DNA from: Gordionus sp. m RMFG-2023
Lineage: Eukaryota > Nematomorpha > Gordioida > Chordodea > Parachordodidae
Length of the DNA: 64,000 nt
Direction: 5' to 3'
Assembly (NCBI RefSeq): GCF_954871325.1
Contig: NC_088779.1
Span: 9,736,846 to 9,800,845 of the forward strand
Part shown: in pieces, positions 27,001-36,312 of the stretch
Numbering within the stretch: the stretch's first letter is position 1
Layout: each line of letters starts with the position of its first letter
Made by a program: the position numbers and the translations under genes
Notes under the pieces: model-generated
What the model was told of the DNA's origin: nothing
Seen by the model: the letters and a program-made list of their open reading frames with translations, nothing else
Databases searched by the model: none

Positions 27001-28568
27001 ATCGGAATGGATCGGTTATTTTAGTAATATCTAATCGGTAAAAAATCTGGCACACCTACTAGTGTTAATTAGGCAATCTTTGTTTAGTTGGACTAATTTT
27101 AAAACGAATCGAATACTAGTGAAAATACTTTTCTTATTCGATTTATATAATTACGAAAAATTATTAAGTTCTTTCAAAACAATCAAATACAAATAATTCA
27201 TTATTCCATTCGTTTTTGAATAGGCCTCATATTTTGAACCATCCCATTTTTGTATTTCTATAGCATAATCTATCATACAACCTTTAAATTTGGCATCACT
27301 GTGTAGCTCACCATAACATTAAGCTCTGTAATTATATTTTGCGCAATTCTTTAGTTTAGATTTAATAAGTTTTAATAATATATAAGTAGTTTGGCGTTGA
27401 TATAAGCCACACATTTTATATTCTAAAATAATATTGTTTTTATTATAATTTTTTATCGATGTGATATTTATTTTTGGGAATGTCTAAAGTGTGGGACAGA
27501 TAATGCCGATATTTTTCTGTACTCGCAATTTAAATAATAAAAATACATTATTTTATTTCTAGTTATAATCTTAATAAATACTTAAAATAATGTCATTCCA
27601 CATTGGGAAAAAAATCAAAGCTCGAATTGATCACTGATCTCCTGGGTACTCCTCCACCTTCCGCCACTCGTTACGCCTGCCCTGCCGCTAGAGCCCACAT
27701 ACTTCACCCCTCATCCCTTCTTAAGCTTCCTTGTCTCGACCCACTCCTCTCTTTACATCACACCACCTGTTCAGACTCTAACAATAGTTCGCCCAATGCT
27801 TTCAAACAGATTCATAGTTATTCTACGAATGGTTGCTCGCAAACATTCTCGAAAAATCATGATACGCACTGTAAGGATGCCAAAGCGGATCCTCGCCGAG
27901 TTCCGTTGACCCCCGAAGCCTTGCACCTGTTATTGCGAACTTTGTCTTTCGACCCAGACCATAGGATATCGGCTGACCGAGCATTAACTCACGGTTTCTT
28001 GAAAGAAGGGAGGAGGAGGTTCGAGGGCCTCAAGGTAGGAGGAAAAGATGCGATGAGCTGTAATAAATGGAGCGGGTATTACGATCCCGGCTGTGAAAGC
28101 AGGCTAGGATCCACCCAAAGGATCAAAGGTTTCATTTTAAATGAAAAAATATTTATATTAAATAATTGATAAATTATAACAAAGATTAAAAAATTATAAA
28201 ATGAGCTCAGACTTATATTTTTTTTGAATGGATTTTACCGCTTTTTAGGGTGAGTTATTTTATATGATTATTTCTTGGAGTTTAAAAAAAATTGCTGATC
28301 ATATTAGAAATGTTTCACTTTGTTCAGCGGGGATTTTTGATATCGATTTTTAAAATTTTTTTATGCTTGTCTGTCAAAGAATGACGGGCCGTTACTCACG
28401 ATATTTGTCAGTACTGGCAACGGTTATTTAAAAAATATTTATTTATATATTTCTTTTCAATTATTTTTAGCCGCGCTTCACGCATACCTCATGGATATAT
28501 ACGAATGGAAAAATCCCCCTTTACTCATTAATCAATTTTCACCTCTATATCCAAAATTCAAAAAGTAA
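11833..28568 (+). CDS. NLK: Nemo-like kinase (NLK), 8 exons, 460 aa
   Basis: Serine/threonine kinase of the atypical MAPK branch, which in other animals tunes Wnt/beta-catenin, Notch and TGF-beta signalling by phosphorylating nuclear factors. Exons join 11833-12005, 23283-23412, 24589-24644, 25769-25875, 25946-26031, 26376-26600, 27621-28128 and 28471-28568. All junctions are GT-AG, phases agree and the sum is 461 codons including TAA. Visible: glycine loop GSGAFGTV (50-57), lysine K72 in IALKK, helix C E90 in [17 protein letters not shown] (124-133), HRD 167-169, [12 protein letters not shown] 187-189, [10 protein letters not shown] (211-220), [17 protein letters not shown] and the tail STQRIKAAL. 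All are near copies of NLK, not of ERK/p38/CDK. Oddities: activation triplet T-T-E where vertebrate NLK has T-Q-E; a longer activation loop; about 45-50 extra residues in exon 7; only 48 residues before the glycine loop. All catalytic residues are present. Confidence 0.93.
12818..13035. mobile_element. fold-back MITE, TTGTTAAAC family, full copy
   Basis: About 215 bp whose halves are inverted copies. GAGCTGATTTTTAAAAC...AGCCAGAAAAGAATTAC...GATGTCCAAAC on the left matches the reverse complement of the right half, which ends TTAACAACACTAAA. As RNA or single strand it would form one long hairpin. Other copies are listed separately. Confidence 0.75.
13998..14627. mobile_element. hAT-like MITE, GAGGTGGGCG ends, with target duplication
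   Basis: 630 bp with inverted ends TAGAGGTGGGCGCGGG and CCCCCGCCCACCTCTA. Flanks ATCGGCAT (13990-13997) and ATCGGCTT (14628-14635) agree at 7 of 8 positions, as expected for an aged hAT target duplication. Both ends also carry repeated GCGTGA/TCAAGCGTGA blocks. No transposase seen. Confidence 0.8.
15110..15270. repeat. GGACAGGTTTTTA-type repeat, copy 1
   Basis: Shares TTCTAGAATTAT-x-TTCTGGACATG, then AAGCTTATTT, then AAAGTTTGCGA and TTTTGGACAGA, in the same order with 45890-46080. A looser relative lies at 59440-59640. Origin unknown; probably a MITE. Confidence 0.5.
18110..18230. mobile_element. CAGAGTTGTTAAAA-type MITE, damaged copy
   Basis: Contains repeated TATCTA/GATACC blocks and ends TTTTAACAACTG, as in the clearer copies at 48236-48336 and 48432-48543. 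The left end is not clear. Confidence 0.45.
19600..19840. repeat. inverted-repeat element of about 230 bp
   Basis: CCGAATTCGAGTTCAGAAATT near 19620 pairs with AATTCCTGAACCCAAATTCG at 19801. The interior is richer in G and C than its surroundings. A MITE is likely; target duplications are not clear. Confidence 0.5.
20330..20450. mobile_element. fold-back MITE fragment
   Basis: Contains AATATTTTAGCCAGAAATATTACTCAAGCC-like sequence shared with the fold-back family (12818, 29000, 44940, 46850). Partial copy. Confidence 0.5.
23283..23412 (+). CDS. NLK: NLK exon 2
   Basis: Residues 58-101, SVTDPRN...[12 protein letters not shown]...[14 protein letters not shown]. Matches the ATP-lysine and helix-C segment of NLK closely. 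Acceptor AATCAAG, donor GTAAAA, phases 2 and 0. Confidence 0.92.
24320..24485. repeat. inverted-repeat MITE in NLK intron 2
   Basis: TAGGACAAAAAAGGCACCG and ACAAAAATACCCCAATTT on the left match the reverse complement of AAATTGTGGTATTTCTGTCC and CGGATTCTTTTTCCTCAGGA on the right. A single end of the same family lies at about 22930-22970. Confidence 0.55.
24589..24644 (+). CDS. NLK: NLK exon 3 (56 bp)
   Basis: Small exon, too short for ORF finders. It reads [18 protein letters not shown] plus two bases, matching the NLK stretch VLSALDILQPPHIDYFEEI. Acceptor GATTACAG, donor GTAAGT. Phases fit exons 2 and 4. Confidence 0.9.
24785..25720. mobile_element. fold-back MITE split by a younger element
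   Basis: The fold-back family halves (24785-24949, with TTAGCCAAAAAAAATA and AAAAGAGGGCTAAAC; and 25650-25720, with TTTTTTGGCTAAAATC) are separated by the 700-bp element at 24950-25649. The outer pieces join naturally when the insert is ignored. Confidence 0.6.
24950..25649. mobile_element. hAT-like element, AGGGATGTACCGATA ends
   Basis: 700 bp with inverted ends TAGGGATGTACCGATA and TATCGGTACATCCCTA. Flanks TTTTTTGA and TTTTTTGG (24942-24949 and 25650-25657) agree at 7 of 8. Subterminal GATCCGAT/ATCGGATC blocks are repeated. A second copy, opposite in orientation and cut at one end, lies at 56640-57205. No transposase frame. It lies in NLK intron 3. Confidence 0.82.
25769..25875 (+). CDS. 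NLK: NLK exon 4
   Basis: Residues 120-156: [19 protein letters not shown] then [12 protein letters not shown]. This is the hinge and helix-E region, almost identical to NLK. It is followed by an intron of only 70 bp. Confidence 0.93.
25946..26031 (+). CDS. NLK: NLK exon 5 (catalytic loop)
   Basis: Residues 156-184: [18 protein letters not shown] then [10 protein letters not shown], with the HRD catalytic Asp169 and the metal-binding Asn174. Donor GTATTA. Confidence 0.94.
26376..26600 (+). CDS. NLK: NLK exon 6 (activation segment)
   Basis: Residues 185-259, exactly 75 codons. It begins [15 protein letters not shown], passes [18 protein letters not shown], and ends FESGSPIEQ. It contains the DFG motif, the T-T-E activation triplet (208-210) and the APE motif. 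Donor GTAAAT. Confidence 0.94.
26731..26822. mobile_element. short fold-back MITE, TAGTGTTGTTAAAC ends
   Basis: 92 bp with perfect inverted ends TAGTGTTGTTAAAC and GTTTAACAACACTA. The interior (CGGTTAGC, CGGCTAAATGGAGCTG) matches the fold-back family, so this is an internally deleted copy that shows the family's true ends. It lies in NLK intron 6. Confidence 0.7.
27085..27229. repeat. GAATAGGCCT-type MITE, copy 1
   Basis: ACGAATCGAATAC near 27103 and CATTCGTTTTTGAATAGGCC near 27208 are inverted. The same family is whole at 42486-42620. In NLK intron 6. Confidence 0.5.
27621..28128 (+). CDS. NLK: NLK exon 7 (C-lobe with insert)
   Basis: Residues 260-428. [20 protein letters not shown] aligns to the NLK-specific [10 protein letters not shown] segment. 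A Ser/Asn/His/Cys-rich insert lies at about residues 288-350. Then [17 protein letters not shown] and [17 protein letters not shown] restore the kinase C-lobe. The exon is clearly richer in G and C than its flanks. Confidence 0.9.
28471..28568 (+). CDS. NLK: NLK exon 8 and stop
   Basis: Residues 429-460, [20 protein letters not shown] then [11 protein letters not shown] and TAA. Compare vertebrate QFILEQQKGNRVPLCINPQSAAFKSF. Acceptor TTATTTTTAG. The phase fits donor 28129. Confidence 0.88.
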
Positions 28569-28601
28569 TTTTTTCGTTTAATACATTATTTTTTTTTTAC
28601 A

Positions 28602-28607
28602 AATAAA
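28602..28607 (+). terminator. candidate poly(A) signal of NLK
   Basis: AATAAA 34 bp after the NLK stop; a second AATAAA follows at about 28617. In such AT-rich DNA the hexamer is common, so this is weak evidence. Confidence 0.35.
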
Positions 28608-28979
28608 ATACTATTTAATAAAATTAAAAAATATTTATTTGAAGGTTTGACTAAATTAGCGTATAAGTCAATTTTAAATGAATTGAAGAAATTCTTGTTA
28701 AATCATTATTTTTTTTACTATTTACTAACTTTTCCTATAGATATTTTATTTTTAGTTTTAAAATGTTTTCCCTCCTTTATCATTTTTATTTGGCCTCAGA
28801 AATCTTTTAAGATATTTCCCCACTATAAGCGGAATACTAATATATATTTTTATTGTAATGCTTGTTATATAGACATTAACGAAAAAATAATTTGCCATTT
28901 TCCCTTATTTAACGCAAGATTTATTATTAGAGATGTATGATTTTCTGAATCATAGCATGATTGATGCATTATCCAGTCG

Positions 28980-29160
28980 TAACAGATAGTGATGAGAAAT
29001 CGCTTGAGCCGATTTTTAAAACTTAGTATACCGAAAAATATTAATCAAGCCTGAAGTGCTTGTAGATGGTACAAAGGTTTGGACACTATTAGCGAAATTT
29101 CGTTAAGCAATATTTTTCTGGTTAACCTTTTTTCATCTCAAATGGAGCTATTAACATAGG
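28980..29160. mobile_element. fold-back MITE copy
   Basis: CTTGAGCCGATTTTTAAAAC, AATATTAATCAAGCCTGAAG, GATGGTACAAAGGTTTGGAC and the inverted half AAATTTCGTTAAGCAATATT then TCTGGTTAACC follow the family pattern. Confidence 0.6.
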
Positions 29161-29926
29161 CTAATTATATAAAAACGTTGAAAACAACAAGAAAATTTAG
29201 TTAAAATTAGGGAAAGCAAAATAATTAAAAATTTAAGCTGATTGGTAATATTAGTCTCTGTTCAATCTATGATAAAATGCGACTTTATCTTATAATTGTT
29301 ACTACTTCACGATTTACGGTTTTCGACTTAAGGATCTGGTTGATCCATTTATATTTTAATTTTACAAAATTTAAAAGTGAAAGTGACAAAAAATTACACA
29401 AATGTGGCTTAAATTTTACAATAGTCTATAAATTTCTCTAATTTGAAATCTATAAATAAATTAATTATATTTCCACTTAATACAAAATTAAAAAATTTGT
29501 TAAAACATAAAATCGGCAGTATCATAATCGGAGGATAATTGGCATTTTACAAAAAATATTTTAAAATTCTATTTGGCATCTTTTATATTTATTATGTTTT
29601 ACTATAAAATTTTACTTTTTTCAAAAAATAAAAAACGAATACAGAACAGCCTCCCATATGTCCTCTTCATCTTAAGAAAATCGAAACCAAATTTTACGCA
29701 GCCTCATATAGTATTCCGAAACACATTTAAAACATTTTTTTAAACCGTATTACATGTTATTTATTCTAAAAAATTTTATTTAAAAAAAATCTATCGTAAA
29801 ATTGTTAAATAGTTAGGGAATGAAACACCTTCATTTTTTTGAACACCGTAGAAAGCCCAGCATCCTCTTTTAAAACGTTTAATTTTATTTAACCTAAATC
29901 ATATTACGAATTCCGACGCTTCTCTG

Positions 29927-30024
29927 TAACCCCATTCACAGCATATTTTATATACTTCACCGCGAATTCGTGATAATTATGAATGCAGGGTAACCCCTCG
30001 TTCTCATTAGCACGGATTCGCGGC
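29927..30024. repeat. ACCCTGCATTCA-type MITE, two abutting pieces
   Basis: GTAACCCCATTCACAG and TTATGAATGCAGGGTAA close a 66-bp inverted-end unit. It is followed at once by TAACCCCTCG then TTAGCACGGATTCGCGGC, the start of a second piece. Related copies: 51142-51252 and 52990-53090. Confidence 0.55.
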
Positions 30025-30884
30025 AGATAATACAATAATACAGCATACATTTTATAATTTTCTTTAATTGTGATTGAGGGGTAATTCAAAGTTCAAGTAA
30101 AAGACATATTATAAGTGAGTAGTCTAAATTAGTTTTTAATCCAAGAATGTCGCGCATCTTAGTTATCTATTTATTTAAAAGTAAATCGTTTGTAATCTAT
30201 TTTTTTTTAAAAAAAATATAACAATAGCACATATGATACTCCCCCCTGTTAGACATTTTTTTATTATACGATTATCGCCTGTTAGTATGACGGGCACTAT
30301 TACTCGCTTATTAATTGATAATATACTCCTCCCTACCTTCATAAGCTTCTTTTTTTTTATAAAATAATAAAACATTCCAATTATTTTTTTATAGCTTAGG
30401 AAAATCTTGTTATTTTAAATGCAAAGTGCGCTATAATAATTATTGTGATAATTAGTATTTTTGTATAAATTATTTCTAATTTTGATTTTTTTAAACTATC
30501 ATCCTATACCAATATATTGCCTTAAATCGTTAACTGTTAAGATATCTTTCAATAAATACTCATACATATTTATCTTATTTTGGTAGTTACCCATTTTTAA
30601 ACAAAAAATTATAATTATAAACATATTTAGGCGTATAAAATAAATTTGAATTGTACACATTTTTTGTAATACTTTTTGTTAAAAAATCTAAATTAGGCTC
30701 CTATTATTAAACTTTCTTAACTAACAAAAAAGAGAAATAAGCTATTTTTAATGTAGAAATAAATGTAAATCATTTTTTTTTTGAATTTACGAAAGTTTAT
30801 TAATTTTTCGAGAAATCATAAAAATTTAATAAATTTTAGCTTAAAGTTTATAAAGTTGTAAAATTTTTACGATAGAATAGTAAT

Positions 30885-31435
30885 GTTGTAAACGAACGCG
30901 TTCGTGAAAAAAAAATGACGGCGTTCCTTTTATTTTGACGAACTTTGAACATGAACGCGTTCGTTTTTTACGTTCGTTCAATTTTAGAAAATTTCCTATT
31001 TTTATTTATTTGAAAATAAAAAAAAATAATGAGAATTTAGTAAGAAAAAAGGGTTATTTTTTAATCAGCTATTCTTTATCACTTTAGAATTTTTTTTACC
31101 AGCCACTATTTCTTTCCTAAATATTATCAATATTTTGTATTAGCGTAGGCATGGATGTTGTTATTTCATCATCTGATTCTGGAAACATAGGCGTAACTAG
31201 GATTTATCTAGAAGGGATGGGGGCTACGCCTATTAATAATAATTTTTTTTAAATAAAAATATTTTTTATTCAGTTTAAACTATTAATATTAAACATGACT
31301 TACATATTGTGTTAAACAATATATGGTATTTATATTAAATTCTAAAAAAAGTTAATAAAGTTTTGAACGAACTTGAACGTATTCAATTTTTGTCAATGAA
31401 CCTTGAACGCATTCGATTTTTTTTAGAAATATTTA
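30885..31435. repeat. GAACGCGTTCG-rich element
   Basis: Repeated AACGAACGCGTTCGT / GAACGCGTTCGTTTT / GAACGTATTCAATTTT / GAACGCATTCGATTTT blocks. The outer ends AGTAATGTTGTAAAC and (reverse) AGTGCTGTAAATATT are similar, so a hAT-type MITE is likely. A hAT terminus-like GGCGTAACTAGGATTTA...GGCTACGCC sits inside at about 31188-31235. Confidence 0.5.
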
Positions 31436-32024
31436 CAGCACTAAAAAATAAGTTAGGAATAAATTAATTTATATTTTTCAAAGTATAATAAGAAATGGGT
31501 AGTTATATTAATCAAAATGGGAAGTATTTAAATTAAATGAAGTATAAAAATAATTTGGTAGGAATTATAAATTTACAAAACTTGAAAAAAATTTTAATGG
31601 AAGATTTTGGACATGTTCATAATTTTTAAGTTACTAAAGTTTAGAACTTTTTTAAAATATAATTAGGAAATAGCATAATATGAAAATTATTCATCTCAAA
31701 TAGCAGAGACATCGTGAACGATTAACCTAACCTAAGACTATGGCAAAAATTATTTATATTCGATTTCAAATTTGATAATTTCAAATAAAAAAAAATTGAC
31801 GAATAATAAATTTAATTATTCGTAAATATTATTTATAAATTTAAATGTTTAGGCAGGCCGCACTTAGAGCTCCGAAAAGTGATTTTTTCTTTCGTGTCCG
31901 GACCTGGGCACAAATTTATTCCCACCTCACAAAATTTTGAATTTTTCACCATGTTTATTAAATAAAAATTTCTTCCATACTTCAGATTTTCCATTTTTTT
32001 GGTCTCAAATTCTTAGTTATAATC

Positions 32025-32775
32025 AGGTTCAGTTCGTAAAAATTAAAATATTGGTTCGGTTCGAATCTCTAAAAACCGGTTTGAACACTTGTATTCAAAC
32101 CTACATTTGAATTATGTATAGGAAAAATATTTTTTATTTTATCATTAATTTAAAAAACACATGTATAAAACTTCATTTTTATTAATTGCCCATTATAAAA
32201 TAATATTTAATTTATAAATATAAAAATCAATGATTAATTTTATTATGAACAATATTTTATTTTTTTTACTTAAATTTTTTTTTATTAAGCCGCACAATTA
32301 ATATATTATCAAAATTTGTTTCACTCAAATTACATCTATAAGGAGATAGTAAATTTAATTGTTGAAAAACATCTTTCCACAATAACTTGGGTAGCCGGCA
32401 CTGCCAATATGATATGATATCAGATTTGATGCATTTATAATAATATTTTGGATTTAATTTTTCTTTAAGCATTATAATTTATAAGCTTAAAATATTTAAA
32501 AAATGTTGTAAAATGACAATATACTAAATTTATAAAATTATGACCGACACTTATCAATCAAATGTGATAATAATCTTTAAAATAATTGATTTTTTAAAAA
32601 TAAACTAATAATAACTTACATATTATTTTATAAGCATAAAATCATGAGGTTGGAACCGGTTCAGAGGCATTTTAGCGGTTCGGTTCAGGTTCGGCTAGAA
32701 ATTTTTTTAGCGGTTTAGGTTCGATAAAAAATACAGCTTTTAGCGATTTGACGGTTCAGGTTCGGTTTGGATCCC
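32025..32775 (-). mobile_element. hAT relic with flanking 11-bp repeat
   Basis: 751 bp flanked by identical TAGTTATAATC (32014-32024 and 32776-32786), part of which is probably the 8-bp target duplication. The ends hold GGTTCGGTTCG / GGTTCGGTTTGGATC blocks. Inside, on the minus strand at 32266-32472, a 68-codon frame reads DIISYWQCRLPKLLWKDVF and NLSETNFDNILIVRLNKK. This resembles the hAT dimerisation domain (DPLEYW...FPLLAKLA...LSPENVEKLLFLNKN) with its middle deleted. Confidence 0.65.
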
Positions 32776-33144
32776 TAGTTATAATCTATCTTTTTACAAA
32801 TTATTTTTAAATTTGGATCCATTCTATAAACAATTTTATAAATATAAAAATCTGAAACAATTTAATTGATTAGATCTTAGACAAAAATTATCGAATGAAA
32901 ATATTTCTAACAGATTAATATTCTAGATTTTATATTGGCTAAATATTGAATATAATGTATATTTTATTTGACATTATAGAATATAATGTGCGTAGGTAGT
33001 TTTAACTAGTCACAATCACAGCTAATTGTTAATTTGGTAAGTTAAAATTACATAAATGAATAAGCGAAATGTGTTAGATAAAAAATGACATGTGGTTCTG
33101 ATTGACAATTAACTGAAGCAAAATGATTACTGAGGATATTTCTA

Positions 33145-33260
33145 ATGTTTAGGTGGTCTGTCTCTTACAGTCCGAGCTCGAGTAAATCTTTAATATCTGA
33201 GTCCAAGAGTCGAGGTTCGAACAGTTCTTATAGGACTCTAGCCACGCCACGTTGTCTATA
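33145..33260 (+). repeat. tRNA-like SINE, copy 1
   Basis: GTCGAGGTTCGAACAGT resembles a polymerase III B box, and GGTGGTCTGTCTCTTACAG lies where the A box would be. It is followed by ATAGGACTCTAGCCACG, shared with 50908-51050. It does not fold into a proper tRNA, so a SINE or tRNA pseudogene is the better call. Confidence 0.4.
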
Positions 33261-34776
33261 AACAATTTTTAAAGTGTTGGTTTTGCCGATGGTATAAAAA
33301 TTGACGAATATTATTCAAAACATTTCTAAATAATTGATTAGACAGGCCCCATGTTGTCTATAAACAATTTTTTCTGATAGTGTTTTACCAGTAGTAATTG
33401 ATTTAACATTCATTTCCTTTCCAACCCAATCTGAATAAGGAGACAAATATAATAATAAGACTTATAAATATATTTTAATCAAGTTCAATTTATTGTGATA
33501 ATATAAGGATTTAAAGTAAGGTTGGCATGATTAAATAACGATGTTATTATTTATAGAACCGTAATAAGTTTATATTAAGAAAAGTAAAGGTTCAAACCAA
33601 ACCAATGATTTTTTTGAACCGTTATATCTCTGAACTTGACCCACATTCATTACGTTAGACAGGATCACTGTTAAATCAATTATTTTTGTTTGTATTTTAA
33701 TAATTATTAAATAAAATTTTATTTTAATATTTTTTCCATGTTTTAATTAATCGCTAAATTTATATATGTCGCGTCAATCCTTAAATTATTTTATTGTTAA
33801 TAAATATATTTAAATTCTCTAATTATTTCTGCCGTTTAATAAATATGTATTCTATATTTTGTTTAAGATAATGCCGTTTTAAATATTAATTCTAATAAAA
33901 ATATTAATTTAATTAAAATAATATAACAGTTAGTTAAAATGTAAATTATAGAGTTGTTAAAGTGTCTAGTTACAAAAATATGATGCTTGTATCTAGATAT
34001 ATTTTTAATGGTATCTATTTTTTTTAGATATATCAGCAGGTCTCTGATATGAATGAAAAAAAATTAATCAAATAATAGATTTAAAAAAAAATAAAGTTCT
34101 GATTTTGGCCAGCCCTAATTTATTGAATGTTTATTACTGCTTAATAAGCCTAAAATAGAGTTCAGGAGTTTATTTTTAAAACAATAAATTATTTAGCGAT
34201 TTTCTGGGCTATCAATGTTGTCACAAAAAATATCTAAAATATAATAATTAAAAATAATTTTTTCTTTGGTTCAAAATGTATTACTTTCAAAAAAAAACTA
34301 CTAAGAGCTCTCTAAAATTTTAACGGGGTTTAATCTCGCAAAAGCCCCTTCCTAGTAACGCTACTGCCTTTCATAATAAGGAAAAATTTTGCTGAATTAA
34401 TTTTAACATTTAAGAAAATCTTTTATATTTAAATAAAATAAAAGTTTTATTATAACAAATATATAAAAATACGAGGAGAAATTGGGAAGTAAGCGTGGAT
34501 GTAATTTATAAATTTAAAATAAAATTTTGTATATAATATGTGAATTATAAATCTAATAATTATCTAATTAACAAAATATACATAAAATATAGCTAATAAA
34601 AAGAAGCTGAAATAATAAATAATTTTGATAAACTTATCTATATTTTTTTAAAAAAACTAAAATTTGCCAAAAAATAAATAAAACGTTTAGGCTATAAAAA
34701 TTATGCGTTGCTTTATAAAAAAAAATTATGTTATATATTCGATAAAGAAATAAATAAGTTATTAATCAGGTAAATG

Positions 34777-34896
34777 ACGAACGTCCTCTCGGCGTTAGCT
34801 GCCTTAGCTAGGTAGGAGAGAATTGTGTGCTAGAGTTTTAATATAAAAAATATATTCTCTTATCAATGGAGTGAGGGATAACACCGAGAGAACGTA
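34777..34896. repeat. 120-bp inverted-repeat element
   Basis: ACGTCCTCTCGGCGTTAG at the left pairs with ATAACACCGAGAGAACGT at the right with about three mismatches. A MITE is likely; no clear target duplication. Confidence 0.5.
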
Positions 34897-35124
34897 AAAT
34901 ACGCTATTAACCATTAATTGTAATATTATGATGTAAATAAGGTCGACTTTATATAAATATATTTTTTTATAAATTCCATATATAAATAATAAATATAAAA
35001 TAAATTTATAAATAATATCTATTCTTTATCCTTTTTTAAATATAAATAAAATTTTAAGTGCATTGCATTGATCAACCTGTCAAACAATTTTGAATTTATA
35101 AAAATTATAAAATATGGTTTAAAT

Positions 35125-35130
35125 TTTAAT
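35125..35130 (-). terminator. possible poly(A) signal of the PPM1L-like gene
   Basis: ATTAAA on the minus strand about 53 bp past the stop. No AATAAA was seen nearby on that strand. Weak evidence in AT-rich DNA. Confidence 0.2.
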
Positions 35131-35182
35131 CAGACTAGAATATAAGGTTTCGGTTTTTTTTTTGCATGAAGAAATAATTAAT

Positions 35183-36312
35183 TTATATAAGGGAAGAATT
35201 TTGATAATTGATATGACTAGTACAGGTCTTTACACCAGCGCTAGCATCACGAAAATCACGTTTCATCTCGTTGGGGATATTATGTTTGCTATTTGGGTTC
35301 TCGCCGTAACTGGGTTTATTTAAACTCCTATCGAGTCTATCGCGATCCAGGATATTATTCGCTCCTGTCGTCGTTATATTGACTGGTCTGGTGGAGGTAT
35401 AATGAACCGGTATGACAACTGAGCCTTGTTTCGTGTACTTCAATCGGTTGATATCACTATTATCCACCACTGACCTCCCACCGACTATAGTCCTGTTCGG
35501 GTTGTAAATGAGGGGAGGAGTAAAGCTGCGCCCAGATATCAAGAGGGGGCGCCTTTTGGTATCCAAGTAACTCTTATTTACCATGTTGGATTCTGGTAGA
35601 GAGGGTTGATCGATGATAGTTTTATCTAACAGATTTATGTTAGAGGCGTTGTTGGTATTTTCGGAGAAGCTGTGGTTAGAATTAGACCTCCTAGGGTGAT
35701 GATAAATAAACGGAGGGGATCTTTCGAAATCGCCAATATCACGTATTTTTATACTAACCCGTCCACCCTCGGCCCCATTTTCTAGCTGTGATGGTGAGGT
35801 TTCCGAAAAATTGTTCAGATAAGCGTGATTTTTATCAACCTCGCCATGTTTATCGGTATCTCGCTGAAGGGTAGTTTTAAGGTAATCATAAGGTTTCATC
35901 GTAAACTTGTTACTCCTAGCTTTTGCGTCGATATTATTAGGGTTGACTACATTAGACAAAGGGGGCTTGAATTTGACTATCAAAACGGTTACGTTATCCG
36001 TACTACCCAACTTAAGCGCTTTAAGGGCCAGAGCTCTAGCCCCAAAGTCTGGTTCTTCGCAAGGTGGAATAGCGCCTATACTATGATTCAATACAGATTT
36101 ATGAATGGAAGAAGATTCATTAGGATTCTGACGGCTAGAATGAGGCGAAGAAGAAATTAAGAAATGAGTGACTTCGACGTTACCCATACTGTTCCATAAG
36201 CCGTCGGAGGCTAGAACCAAAAAATCTGGCTGAAGTCTAACTTCATCTGAGTTGTATTTGGTGTAAGACGATGACGAGTCGTGATCCTTCAATTTTAATG
36301 TGTCTGAAGAGC
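35183..36312 (-). CDS. PPM1L: PPM1L-like exon 5, catalytic end and long tail
   Basis: Residues 306-681. It opens GSSDTLKLKDHD, a Ser/Asp-rich insert, before LQPDFLVLASDGLWNSMGN. A second Ser/Asn-rich insert precedes EEPDFGARALALKAL and STDNVTVLIVKFKPP. The remaining 260 residues are polar, rich in Asn, Ser, Arg and Pro, with no domain I recognise; they look disordered. The exon is richer in G and C than its flanks. Confidence 0.9.

Larger units (their letters stand above)
28569..35182. other. intergenic region between the convergent genes
   Basis: 6.6 kb between the NLK and PPM1L-like stops. It holds a fold-back copy (28980-29160), ACCCTGCATTCA-type ends (29927-30024), a GAACGCGTTCG-type element (30885-31435), a hAT relic (32025-32775), a tRNA-like SINE (33145-33260), a TATCTAGATA-type fragment near 33950-34125 and an inverted repeat (34777-34896). 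No further gene was found; open frames here look accidental. Confidence 0.7.

Noticed and set aside
28647-28940. 97-codon plus-strand frame just after NLK
   Set aside because: No ATG start, Phe/Ile/Tyr-rich as expected by chance in AT-rich DNA, and it lies where the NLK 3' UTR should be.
35825-36160. 111-codon plus frame opposite PPM1L exon 5
   Set aside because: Antisense shadow of a real exon.
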